Shown: positions 34,288 to 45,065 of the stretch, in pieces | Layout of the letters: every line of letters begins with the position of its first letter | Numbering within the stretch: position 1 is the stretch's first letter | Translations under genes and position numbers: made by a program | Assembly: GCF_033807715.1 (NCBI RefSeq) | Contig: NC_084591.1 | Span: 43,364,868 to 43,428,867 of the forward strand | DNA: 64,000 nucleotides | Source of the DNA: Cololabis saira | Taxonomy: Eukaryota; Chordata; Actinopteri; Beloniformes; Belonidae | Direction: 5' to 3' | Notes under the pieces: model-generated | What the model was told of the DNA's origin: nothing | Databases searched by the model: none | What the model saw: the letters and a program-made list of their open reading frames with translations, nothing else

Positions 34288-34920
34288 AATATATTTTCCT
34301 CAACAAACTAGTTTTATCTGAAGATTGGGGTTAATTGCACCGCAGAGAGCTGGCCAGCAACGGCGTTTAGCTGGAGAAGTGGGGAATAAAACCCGATCAG
34401 TCTGTGTGCGTGTTTGTTTGTGATCATGTGTGGAAGGTTGTTTGGTCGTTACAGCCGCGATCCAAGCGAGCCGACGACTCTTTCACTCTTTTACTGTGTT
34501 ATATCAGATACTCTGCCTCCGTGGTTCTGCCTCCGAGCAGGAAAGCGGTGAAAAGTTAAACCATTAGCGATCTTTTCCCCACGTCTGTTGTGTGGAGCTG
34601 CTGCAGCCACAACGCAGAAACGGGTTACCAGCTTCTGTGGAGCTGCGCTCCAAGCCCCGCCAATTTTCGTCTCGACTACGAATCGGGAAGGAGGGGGAAG
34701 TGACGTATGCCGTAAAGCAGTCAAAGCCGTAAAAATGTGTAGTTTTTTAGTGTGGCAGGGTTCCTAGCATGCTCCTCAAAGTTACATAGTGCCAGTGAAG
34801 GCGATACAGACCCCTCAGACCATGACAGAGGTTCATTAAACCTGTTGGAAGTTGATGTACCATCACAATGACTCTGGAAATATGATATTAAGGTGGAAAA
34901 GTTACATTGTGCTGCTTTAA

Positions 34921-35558
34921 AGCAGTTTTGTGTTTAATGAACTGTTTGATCCTAAGAAAGTTCTTAAAATTCACATTTATTCCATATGCCTCATCAACGC
35001 TTGGTGTTTTCCTTTGATTGAGTGGCTTTCTGGGTAATCTGGTCCTAATGTGACTAAAGTGGGACATATGGAAATATTAGATTAAGGTGGAAAAGTTACA
35101 TAGTGCTGCTTTAAGCTGCTGCTATTCATTACATGCCATTCAGAATGTTGCACTAAGGTTAAGCCAAAAAGTATTTTAATTTTCTTGTGTTTGTGAGTTT
35201 GACTGGATGTCATTCAACTACCTCTTTTGAAGTTAAATGTATTTATTTTTGTTATTGCACTATTCTGCACTTTTTGTTTTAGTTTACAATTTCATGTTTT
35301 TACATTTTGAGGCACCAGAGCTGATAAGCTTTGTTGAAATATGTGTCCATGTTGTTCTCCATTGAACAATAAAAGAAACTTGGGATAATTTGAGTTTTAA
35401 AATTTAAAATTCATTACCAAAACGTATCTGATTGGGAAAAAGTATCGGAAATGTATCGGGTGCCAAAACTAGTGATTGGATCGGGAAAAATCGGGATCGG
35501 CAGATACTCAAACTCAAGTGATTGGGATCGGATCGGGAGCTAAAAAATCCTCATTGGG

Positions 35559-35560
<2 letters not shown>
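34921..35560. other. Repeat-derived and unassigned intron
   Basis: 34921-35062 is the reverse complement of 40629-40772 (words CTTGGTGTTTTCCTTTGATT and GGTAATCTGGTCCTAAT). At 35086-35120 there is another GTGGAAAAGTTACATAGTGC end. 35400-35550 has GGATCGGGA-type words, a repeat fragment. Confidence 0.45.

Positions 35561-35561
<1 letters not shown>

Positions 35562-35637
<76 letters not shown>
35562..35637. repeat. (TA)n microsatellite near cadps2 exon a
   Basis: About 75 bp of pure TA followed by GATA-type units to 35660, about 80 bp past the donor site of exon a. Confidence 0.95.
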
Positions 35638-35638
<1 letters not shown>

Positions 35639-35716
35639 TAGATATAGATATAAATAGATACATAAAAACACATACACACATAACATGCCCCATGTGTTTG
35701 TATCTGTTGACCTTAC

Positions 35717-36049
35717 CTGACAGGCGTTGTACAGAAGTTGGTGCTCAAACTTGCGAATGCCAAGGATCTGCTGGAACATCTCGTACAGCTGGTCTTTGCT
35801 GAGGATCAGCTCCGACACGGCACTCAGGTGCCCCCGCTGTGGTGGTCGCCGCACATCCTCCTCCCCCCTGTAAATGGCATCGTACTTTGCAATCCAGGAG
35901 CTGAGCACAGTTTCCTTGCTGAGGCCATCGATCTCTGGAAGGCTGCGGACTCGCCGCTCGATGTTTTTCTTGAAAACCTCTCGGAAATCATTGGCAGAGC
36001 AGCCGCCACTCTGAACCATCCGGGAAGCGCGCTCACTCTTCAGAAAGCC
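35717..36049 (-). CDS. cadps2: cadps2 exon a: conserved N-terminal region
   Basis: 111 codons in phase 0 at both ends. The acceptor is cag at 36052-36050 and the donor gtaagg at 35716-35711. The translation begins [20 protein letters not shown] and continues through [29 protein letters not shown] and [20 protein letters not shown] before ending ACQ. This is the highly conserved region that follows the low-complexity N-terminus of CAPS proteins. No methionine start is expected here, because the vertebrate first exon supplies about 100 or more upstream residues. A (TA)n tract begins about 80 bp downstream of the donor. A plus-strand open frame overlaps this exon and is its antisense shadow. Confidence 0.93.
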
Positions 36050-36430
36050 CTGTTATGGAAGCAGAAAAAAAACAATAAGCACTTTTTTGAAGCACATGAC
36101 AGCAACCCAGGTTCACTTTTGGTTGAAGGCCTAGAAAGTATTAAAAAAAACATTAGAGGTGGTGACAGACTGAAATTACTTCTGCAGAGAGAGACCTTTT
36201 ATATTTACCAAATGAAAGCCACTTTCTATCCAGGTTTAAATGAAGACATTGTTTTCAGCCCTCTTTTTGTAACTTTTTTTCATTACAGATAGTGTTCTTT
36301 CTTCTCCTACCGTATTTACAGTATTTAATTGTTTAACAATTGGTGGAGCCATTTATTGGTCATTATCTGTTATTTCTCTTGTTTACATTTGTCCTCCCAC
36401 CTACCCAGGTGATTTCAATCATCCCAATTA
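36050..36430. other. First intron next to exon a, unassigned
   Basis: No recognised feature. The polypyrimidine tract expected before the exon a acceptor is interrupted: on the minus strand it reads TTTTTTTCTGCTTCCATAAC and then CAG. Confidence 0.4.
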
Positions 36431-37190
36431 AGGAGTGTTACACCCTGAGGAAGGCTGTGGCCCAAACGCGTGGGCTAGGGCTGGGCGATATATCGAGATT
36501 TTAATATATATCGATATATTTTCAAACACGATATGGTACGAGACAATATCGTTTATATCGATTTAAAAAAAAAAAAAGAATTTTTTTTTTTTTTTAAATG
36601 ATTTTGATATAGCTTATTTTGTGACAAATTGACTTGAATGTTTTATTTGAGATTTGCACAAATGTTTTGTTATTCGCACAACTGTCAACCTCAGTGGAAA
36701 AGTCTGCCTGTTACTGTCTACATTGTATTAATTGCACAGTGTATTTTAATTTAATTGTTATGCAGGAAAGGGATATTTGTTTTATTTTATTCAAGAAGCA
36801 TTTTTATTCTATATATGCAGGCAGTTTATTTTTATTTCATTTGTGTTATACATTTTGATATTGTGCAGACCTCTGTTAATAAAAGGTACCTGTGTGACAT
36901 TTGGCACGAGGCTTTGTATTAAAACTGACTGTTTTTTTAAGGGTTTGCCTCAGAAAAAAATGAAGCTAACAGAGATGCTATGCTATAATGCTTTGGGGGA
37001 AACCCCAATTATGGCACAGAAAAAATATCGAGATATATATAGAGTATCGCCATTTAGCTAGAAAATATCGAGATATGACTTTTGGTCCATATCGCCCAGC
37101 CCTAGCGTGGGCTGTAACCCACTTTTTTAATCTTCTACATGAAATAGCCATTTCAAATAAAGGCTTTTTATATTTGAAGAAGAGTGCCTT
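36431..37190 (+). mobile_element. Possible Penelope-like 3' fragment split by a hAT
   Basis: 36431-36475 plus 37113-37190 form one unit when the hAT at 36476-37104 and one copy of its duplication are set aside. It has CTGAGGA at 36445-36451, a short stem (GGC..GCC) and CCAAACGCG, resembling a degenerate hammerhead core. GTTACA (36437-36442) pairs with TGTAAC (37113-37118). The 3' part (AATAAAGGCTTTTTATATTT) is the sort of end I associate with such fish repeats. The class is an inference. Confidence 0.35.
36476..37104. mobile_element. hAT-type MITE, TAGGGCTGGGCGATAT family
   Basis: 629 bp with ends TAGGGCTGGGCGATAT and ATATCGCCCAGCCCTA and a perfect 8-bp duplication GCGTGGGC (36468-36475 and 37105-37112). 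The subterminal zones have ATATCGAGATAT words. No transposase frame. Confidence 0.88.
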
Positions 37191-38789
37191 GGATTTTTCT
37201 TCTTTTTTGAAGCACTTTGCTTGATTGATTTTTTTCAAAAGAAAGTTTTCATTGCCCTACACTGTCACCTATGAAAATAAGTGTTTCAATTTATGACTAT
37301 GAATTACTGGAGACACCAAGAACAATTCAGGGGATCAATTCAAATGATCTTTGGGGAAAAGATATCATTTCATAAGGCATCTCACAAGCAAAGTACATCA
37401 TTAAGTGATCAAGTATAACAATCAGTCATAAAGCTTCAACAATCAATAGTTTATTGCCATGTCGATACGGTTTTTGTGAGCTCACGTACAGACAAAGCAC
37501 CAAAAAAATACACAACCAGATAAAAATTATATTTATTAGATCAAATTGGAAAAAACCTAAAAAAAAGAATGATATACTGGAACAGAATGATAACGCTGAA
37601 GATTTGATAAGGAATTTGCGAAAGAAGCATATCCTCCAAGTAATTAATAATATGAGACTTTCTGAGCCAATTTGACAGCACTCAGGTTTTGCCAAAGGCA
37701 AATCAGTGCACAGTACGTACACCATCCTGTAGTCTCTTGTATGGAAGTGAGCCATGAAACAACATACAAAGTTACTGCGAAGCTGAGAAACATGGTGTGG
37801 AATCACTGCAGATTTGTGAAATCCTGTAGTTTTTTTGGCTTCTGATATTCCTTTACAATCCAAGATATTTCACAGCTGACGATTTGACATGTCACGGCAG
37901 AGAAAGCACAAGCGTTGCTGGAAACACAGCCAGAATCCTGAAAATCTGACACTGGTGGTTTAACACTTCAAATTTTCTCACTGACGTCAAAGTATCGTAT
38001 GCATAAAGTCCACACCATCTATCCATCTGTCCGTCTATACAACATGGACTGCAAAATGCATCTTATTTGGACTTAATATACGAAAGAAAAAACAATATAA
38101 ATCTTATTACTATGGTACGAATAACCTTTACAGATAAAAGGTCCAAGCAACAAAGCTGAAAAACAGATAGTGCTAAAGTTAAAAGAGAAGTGGATAAAAA
38201 AAGAAAAAACTTGAGCGGTGCAGAATTATCTATGTGACCAGACAAGTGAGTCTGATCATCTTCTGAAATGGGAAGACTGATCTGCTGATATATGTGATAT
38301 GTGCAGCACCAGTCCATCAAATGTTTATCAGGGCTCATGTTTCAGCATGTGAAAGCTGTTGATGCAGCTTCCAGAGAACGGGGGCGGGAATTAGTGATTT
38401 GTCCTTTCAGCAGATGTTGCTGCTACATACAGTGTTCATTTCTGATGACATCTATTATGATATCAATCTGTCACCTATTTACTGTGGACTCTTTACTTTG
38501 TCTTTCGTGCCTTCTGATTTTCTTTCTGACTGTGTGTCTGTACTCATCATCAGTCACCAAGGATGATTATAATAGACAGGTAAAGCTGGGTCTCCAGCAT
38601 GAAATTGCTTGGCGTCTCCAATAATTGTAGCGAGTGCAGAACTCAAAAGCAGTCATTGAGCTGTGAAAAAGGCCAGATGAAAATGCCAATAGTCCCAACA
38701 ACATCTATCAAGCATGTCCTCTAAAAGTGCTCTGAACACAACAGTACCTCAAACTTTAATCACTCCTAAGTTCTTTGAAAAATGACATC
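37191..38789. other. First intron, unassigned
   Basis: About 1.6 kb with no exon or repeat that I recognise. Confidence 0.35.
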
Positions 38790-39041
38790 ACCCGCGTTCC
38801 CTCACCGGCCTGGGCCTGGGACGGGTGGGTCGGGTTACCCGGGCCTGGCGGGGCCCGCCGTGCAGCCTGGGGTGCCTTCTGGCGGTGCTGGATCCCCCCG
38901 GGGAGGGGGAAACGGTGCGTGATTGTATGTCTGTGTCGGTGAGAATGCGGTATGGAAGGGTCCTGCCATGGAGGATTTGAGCCTCCATTGGCAGGACATC
39001 AAAAACTTAATAATTTATCAATATTATATTATACAAAGATG

Positions 39042-39096
<55 letters not shown>

Positions 39097-39122
39097 GTAT
39101 TATTATTAGTATTATTATTATG
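39042..39122. repeat. (ATT)n microsatellite
   Basis: TTATTATT repeats with occasional AGTATT interruptions. Confidence 0.95.
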
Positions 39123-39740
39123 TATAGTATATTATATTATTATTAGTATAGGTATCGGATAGGTGAATGGATGAATGAATGGGATGCCTGGGTCTGGGGC
39201 CCTCCGTTGTCGGGCCTGCGCGGGTGTCGCCTTGTTGGGGGGTTCCCTCTCTCCGGGCCCGTCTCCGGTTCCCCCCCGCTGCCTCTACGGCGGGGCGCCC
39301 CTCTGGTCTTGGAGGGCCACTTTCGTGGGGGACGGGTGCGCCTGCCCGCGTCGGCGGCCGGGGCGGCTCTGTCTCTCCGGGCAGGCTGGCCCCCTGCCGG
39401 GTGGGGGTCGTTGGCCTGAAGGGTGAGGGCCTCCTGGCCGCGTGTCCGGCCCGGACCGGGTGGCCGGGGATTGCCTGGGTCGCGGTCCGCCGCCGCGGGA
39501 TCCCTGGCTGCTTCTTTCCGCGCCGTGGGGGCCCCGCCCGCGGGCCCCCTCGGCCGCCGCCGGGTGGGGGGGGGGGCCTCGCAGGCGGTGGGTTGCCTCC
39601 CTCCTACTTCTCCCCTCTGTGGGGTTGCCGGTGGCCTGGGTTCCGGGCTCTTCCTTGTCGGCCTCTGGTCTCACGGGTGGCGGGGTTGCTCCCCCCCCTC
39701 CCCCACTATAGATACACTTCAGGTGGAGCTTTGTTTGGTT

Positions 39741-39743
<3 letters not shown>

Positions 39744-39817
<74 letters not shown>

Positions 39818-39833
39818 GTAATTTAGTCACATG

Positions 39834-39909
<76 letters not shown>
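39744..39909. repeat. Two adjacent (CA)n microsatellites
   Basis: 39744-39812 and 39836-39909, separated by ATATAGTAATTTAGTC. Confidence 0.95.
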
Positions 39910-39911
<2 letters not shown>

Positions 39912-40380
39912 CATGATCATATACATACACACACACACACATAGACATACACACTGGCTTGTTCACCTGCATGCTGGCTCTCTAGTTTTTGGGTTTAGGT
40001 AGCGGTAGCGATAGCTTAGCTCAGACTGCGATCAGATCTCAAGATTTAGGTCGATTGCTGTTCGTGTTTTGGATGGCTCCGTGCCGGTTTCGTGCTTTGT
40101 TTGTGGTTTTTTTGTTGCAGATTTCCAGTGCTTGACGTGTGTCTCCGTGTGTTCCTGCTTCCTGGATTGGCAGTGGATGTCGTCACCACCCCCCCCCACC
40201 CCCTCACCCCCAAAAAAAAAAAAAAAAAAAAAAAACACTGGGTTTGTATGTGTATATTTATGTATGTGTACGCATATGTGTGCGTATATATATGTATATA
40301 TTACATATAGTAATAATGCACATATATACACTTTTGGTTTCTACCGTCATGGTATCAATCAATAATATGTGTGCAGACAA

Positions 40381-40383
<3 letters not shown>

Positions 40384-40414
<31 letters not shown>
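40384..40414. repeat. Poly-A run
   Basis: About 31 A residues after GACAAGGTT, possibly the tail of a retroposed sequence on the plus strand. Confidence 0.6.
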
Positions 40415-40417
<3 letters not shown>

Positions 40418-40628
40418 AAAATGACAGTTGATGTCAATTGTTAAATTGAAAAAGGAAGATCATATTGTACAAGAAAAAAATCCATGAGAAGTAAAACCTA
40501 ATACAGGTATGAATTGTAAAAGGGAACGAACAAAGCTCTGTGTTTAATTATTCATTTTTAATCACTTCATGTTAAATTGCTTCTACAGAAATCAATTTTT
40601 CATCTGCAGTCTTGTTCTGTCCTGCTGT

Positions 40629-40772
40629 GTCCCACTTTAGTCACATTAGGACCAGATTACCCAGAAAGCCACTCAATCAAAGGAAAACACCAAGCGTTGA
40701 TGAGGCATATGGATTAAATGTGAATTTTAAGAACTTTCTTAGGATCAAACAGTTCATTAAACACAAAACTGC
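40629..40772 (+). repeat. Inverted duplicate of 34921-35062
   Basis: Reverse-complement match to 34921-35062, directly followed by the family-3 TTAA element, just as the other copy is directly adjacent to its own. The matching region therefore extends beyond the transposon. Confidence 0.6.
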
Positions 40773-40777
40773 TTTAA

Positions 40778-41021
40778 AGCAGCACAATGTAACTTTTCCA
40801 CCTTAATATCATATTTCCAGATTCATTGTGATGGTACATCAACTTACAATAGGTTTAATGACACATCTGTCATGGTCTGAGGGGTCTGTATCGCCTTCAC
40901 TGGCACTATGTAACTTTGAGGAGCATGGTAGGAACCCTGCCACACTACTGGTAAAGCACTACCGCTTTTGTCGAAAGGAGCCGCCAAACTCAACAAAAGC
41001 TGAAAGTTACATTGCGCTGCT
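40778..41021 (+). mobile_element. TTAA-flanked element, family 3, intact short copy
   Basis: 244 bp starting AGCAGCACAATGTAACTTTT and ending GAAAGTTACATTGCGCTGCT, with TTAA at 40774-40777 and 41022-41025. No coding capacity. Confidence 0.75.
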
Positions 41022-41530
41022 TTAAAGGTATAGTCAGTAATGTTGGAGAGCTAGCAAGATTTGAAAGTGGCACCTCCTCTAAGCCCAGCCCCCTCCTCAC
41101 CCTCCCGTCAGTGCTCCGTCAAAAGCCACGCCCCCACAAACTTTGGGGAACGCGCATTTGCAGGAGTCCAGTTTCCCTGGACATTTTGGACAGCACATTT
41201 TCAACTAAACTACCGCATATCTCATTCACCTGTAAGCAAGGCCGGTTTTAGGGGGGGGGGCAGGGGTGAGCTGTGCCCACCCAAACGTGCATCCTGCCCA
41301 CCCAATCAAAGTTATGGGGATCCTTTATTTTTTTACAATTCTATTTTTTTTATAAATATAAAAAAATATCACAGAATATCTGTACCATTTCTGATTGGGT
41401 GGGCACTGCGCATAATTTTTAGACACAACAATGAACGCATACAGCAAAAGTTGTGTCTCGGCGGAGGGACCCGACGTCCCAGCAAAATGAGAAACAGAGA
41501 AGTTCAGAACAGCAGACAGAGCACACACTG

Positions 41531-41640
41531 AAGGCTGATTCATGGTTCTGCGTTACACCCACGCAGAATGGTGCGCGTCCCCGCGTACCCTACGCCGTAG
41601 ACTATGGCGTAGCCGTGACAACAGAGCCTGCACGGCACCG
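41531..41640. mobile_element. AGGCTGA MITE fragment
   Basis: Begins AGGCTGATTCATGGTTCTG and has ACGCCGTAGACTATGGCG. No right end or TTA duplication is visible, so it looks truncated at the GCACCGCAGC array. Confidence 0.5.
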
Positions 41641-41697
41641 CAGCGCACCGCAGCGCACCGCAGCGCACCGCAGCGCACCGCACCGCACCGCACCGCC
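41635..41697. repeat. GCACCGCAGC minisatellite
   Basis: A short array of the 10-bp unit GCACCGCAGC passing into GCACC units. Confidence 0.85.
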
Positions 41698-42820
41698 ACC
41701 CGCACCGGCACCGCTCTCCGCCCTCGCCGGGATGGAGACGCCTCCATCCCCACGGACCCCCATACTGGGGAGGGGGTATTTTTTGCTGCATTTTTTTCGT
41801 TTTCTGCGCCATTCTTCAGCAATCGTGACTCGAGTGTGTGAAGTTTTCCGGCAAGATTTTCGACGTGACAAGTGCGCGCATGGGACAGAGGGGGGCGTGG
41901 GCGGGAACTAAAATGAAGGTATCTGATTGGTTCTTTCCCCCCTGCCAATCCTCTGGTCCTCTGACCAATCCGTGCCACTCGATGCGCAAATAACAGATTG
42001 GTCAGAGTTTTTACAGGATTAAAGCTGTCAGAGAAGTCGGATTTTTTTCTTTCCTTTTTCTGAACACATTATTCACTGGCTACTCTCAGGATGGAAGGAC
42101 CGTTTCACCCAGTATAACAATAAATGTTTTTGAATATGATTACAGACTATACCTTTATGTACAGAATCCTGATTAATTGCTGGTTGGTAATTTCAACAGC
42201 CTGCAAGTAAGTATCCAGGATTTTTGGACACAATGAGAGCTTTAACTTAGACCTCATGTGAAACTATCCTTGGTTGGGAATCGTAGAGCAGAGCATACAC
42301 TACAAATATAGTTATAGTTCATGACTTTCACAGCTCCACTTCCATCCTTACACCCTAGAAAGGGTCAGTTGTTGGAGACTACACTTTCCTTTGTTTTGAG
42401 AATTGTGAAAAAAGGAAACCCATGGACAAGCCTGGAGCACTGATGAGAACCCAGACATGTGTTTCAACCAGACATAGCTGCAGGAGAACGCCGTCTCCAA
42501 CACCTACGTGGGTTTCAGATGATATTGGCAGAAAGAGAAATGAAGTGGAGTGGCAACGGTTAGGGCAGTGGACAGTGCTCGTCAAAAACAGACGATCTCA
42601 TCCAAGACACGCCACTGTGAAACATCATCTCTGCAGTCCAGACACTGAACTTTTGGCTCAAAGGTTCAACCCATCTTGTCAACCAAGAGTTATTTTAGTA
42701 GCAGTATAAATCCCACCATCAGCTGCAACTGACGCTGTGCGTGACGTCAGTTCAGTTGTCTAAACTACCAAGACAAAACCCCACATTGTTCGTGGTGATC
42801 ACTAGAGACTTTAAAGAGAG

Positions 42821-42842
42821 ACATCTCTCTCTCTCTCTCTCT
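42821..42842. repeat. (CT)n microsatellite
   Basis: Short CT tract inside the LINE endonuclease remnant. Confidence 0.9.
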
Positions 42843-44427
42843 GCTGCACTTCCAACTAAACAGTTTGTGAATTGCTCCATGAGAGTAAATCAAATATTGG
42901 ATTTGTTATATAAAAATGTAAGAGATGCATGCAGCCCCTGTGCATGAACTGGTCTCAGAAAGATAGATCATAGTCTGGTGTCTCTCCTCCACTTAAAAAC
43001 CTGTTGTTTAGAGGCAACCTGTCACCAAAACACTGTAGGAAGTAGTCAAAGGAAGGTGAAGAAACTAATGCTCTTGGAATGAGTAGTACATTAAAAAAAA
43101 CAACAATTGGAGTTTTTTATGAAATCCCTTGAAAAGAAAGTCTCAGCATGAGCAGAAAAGATAGACACCACAGAAAATTAACAAGTTAGAAATCAGCAGT
43201 GACAGCAGCTTCCACATAAAGAAAGTCTTCTTTACAGATACACAGAAATGAGGCAACCATAACGTGATGGAGGCAGATGTGACAAGTCTGTCTCTGCTGC
43301 AAACTGGAGAGAAGACATGAGACAGGTCCAGCCATAGAGGCCACTGCCCTCAGATACTGACTCCTTCAGATGATGACACTTGGAACAAGGCAAGTGAGGC
43401 AAGAGTTTAGAGTTTCAATAAGACATGAGTGTCTAATGAGGCTGCTCAGGCCGTTTTTCCTTCACATGAAGAAGCAGAAAGACAATTTTCTCAGCAATTA
43501 GTTCTCAGGAAAAATGTCACTATTTTCTATTCATTTCCTACCAACACAAAAATGTAATAACCAATCATGTTAACTGAAATCTGTGTACATTTATATTTCA
43601 TTCTTTGTTACATCGGTTTGTGGAATCATTTGTGGCAACATCTTAAAGAGTAGTCGTATGCCACCCATCACTGCATGATGCAGGGCTCAAATCTTATATT
43701 ACAGGACGTCATGTTACAGTATATTTTTATTCTTACTGTTACAAAAGTGAGAAATGCAAAAAGCAGGAACATCCATCTATTGTCTCTAAGGCTTATAAAC
43801 GCACATGGTTCCTGTTGGCGTGTGAAGGCCACTGCTTGATAAAGCTGCAGGCCCAGTTACTTACAAAATAAAAAAAAACACCTTGTCAACAATGGCAGCA
43901 TCATTTTCCTTTTGTATCCCATAATATGCGACGACAGCCTGGTGGACAGACATCTCAGTTCCAGTGGTGTTTGGCATCACTAACAACACCTCCTTGTGCA
44001 ACTGGCTGTTGGACTTCCTGACGGGGAGGACACAGGCATTTCGGGTTGGCAGCAACACCTCCAGCTAGGGGTGGGCGATATGACCTAAAATTAATATCAC
44101 GGTATTTTTCATCTTTTGAACGGTGACGGTATAATATCACGGTATTTTTTGGTACGTTTTGGGAGGAGTAGCCTGTCCTGTCCCTTTATGTGAATAAGGT
44201 TAATATTTTTATAATATAATAAGTAGGTATCCTTATTAAAAAGAGACATGGGAGAGTATTATGCATTCTCAACATATTTATCTGGCAAAAAACCTAAAGA
44301 TCTTACTTCTTGGTTGGTTGGTTGGTAATCAATATTTTTTTTTTAATTCTGGTGCTATGCCCATACCTGTCAAGTCTCCTTTTTATGATATATTAAAGGG
44401 TTATTGTGCCTCTACAAACTGAATTGT

Positions 44428-44489
44428 CACTAACCTCACAAGAACTGCCCCTTGCTGTCGCCTGGAGGGCAGTTCTCACAAGGTTAGTG
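44428..44489. repeat. Imperfect hairpin
   Basis: Arms 44428-44450 (CACTAACCTCACAAGAACTGCCC) shortened here to their outer words CACTAACC and AGAACTGCCC; the right arm 44467-44489 has GGGCAGTTCT and GGTTAGTG. About 19 of 23 positions pair. Confidence 0.6.
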
Positions 44490-44957
44490 GCAACAACGGA
44501 AAAAAAACAACAAATCAGATGGATGAATGTAACGACAGAGAATACATTTCTGCCAGAAAATCTTGTAAATATATCTAAAAATGGGAGCCAGAGACCCACA
44601 TGAGTGACGATGACAAATTAAAAGAAAATGTTTCACTTTAAGACAATCAATTTGTATTTAACTGAAAATATTTAGTATAAATAAATGTGCTTTATTTCCC
44701 CTTTGTTTTCATTTAGACTCTATTATAGGAACTACATACATAGGAATGTCCACAGCATTTCAGTGTCAACAAAGGTACATAAAGAGCACATAATTGTAGT
44801 TTGTAAGTGATTGACAGGTAGATATTTTAAATATTTTGTAAACCTGTCTTAAAATGTAATACTGGACCTCGGTTGGGCTGGTTGGACAGCGGGTGGTGGA
44901 AAATTTCCCTTAATTTTAAATCCAAAACTTGACAGGTATGCCATGAGTATTCATATA

Positions 44958-45065
44958 CAGTAATCCCTTGTTTTTCGAGAGGGTTACGTTCCAAAAAGAA
45001 CCCGTGATAAGTGATATTCACATAGTAGCAACCCTTTTTTTTTTTATAATTATTATACAAAGCTT
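44958..45065. repeat. Possible mariner-type fragment
   Basis: TACAGTAATCCCTTGTTT, then GGGTTACGTTCCAAAAA. From memory this resembles one end of a widespread vertebrate DNA transposon (CAGTAATCCCTCG..TCGCGG). The other end is not seen. Confidence 0.3.

Larger units (their letters stand above)
33436..34746 (+). mobile_element. Insertion carrying the YqaJ-type ORF fragment, copy 2
   Basis: About 1,311 bp inserted into the TTAA family-3 element. Its core (about 33484-34327) matches 14655-15205, but its outer ends differ from copy 1; the TAGACGAATC ends are absent. A 272-bp retrotransposon tail (34016-34287) is nested inside. Confidence 0.6.
33363..34916 (-). mobile_element. TTAA-flanked element, family 3, interrupted copy
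   Basis: Ends AGCAGCAAAATGTAACTT and GTTACATTGTGCTGCT, with TTAA at 33359-33362 and 34917-34920. It matches the uninterrupted 244-bp copy at 40778-41021 in reverse orientation, which shows that 33436-34746 was inserted between ...GCTTTACCAG and TAGTGTGGCAGG. Confidence 0.7.
38790..40230 (+). repeat. GC-rich repetitive block with (ATT)n, (CA)n and poly-A
   Basis: 38795-38915 and 39185-39710 are strongly GC-rich and strand-asymmetric (GGGCC/CCGGG words), unlike anything else in the window. Between them are a hairpin (38960-38997) and an (ATT)n tract (39042-39120). After them come two (CA)n tracts (39744-39812 and 39836-39909), then GTTCACCTGCATGCTGGC and a C-run ending in a 24-base A-run at 40211. 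This resembles a fish retroelement UTR or tail with poly-A, but I cannot name it. Long open frames here come from composition. Confidence 0.45.
41026..42154 (+). mobile_element. TTAA-type element, family 4, with internal insertions
   Basis: 1,129 bp with ends AGGTATAGTCAGTAAT and ATTACAGACTATACCT. The left TTAA (41022-41025) is shared with the preceding element; the right flank is TTAT. Internal pieces include GGCCGGTTTTAGGGG (about 41240), a block at 41390-41500 that reappears in reverse at 56440-56530, an AGGCTGA MITE fragment at 41531 and a GCACCGCAGC array. 41868-41960 resembles 10600-10700. Confidence 0.55.

Noticed and set aside
35738..36292. 184-residue plus-strand open frame
   Set aside because: It lies antisense to cadps2 exon a, whose splice sites and conserved residues are clear. 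The rest is intron.
39179..39826. 215-residue open frame and overlapping long frames on both strands
   Set aside because: The region is about 75% GC with few chance stops. The translation is low-complexity and runs into a CA repeat; no domain is recognisable.
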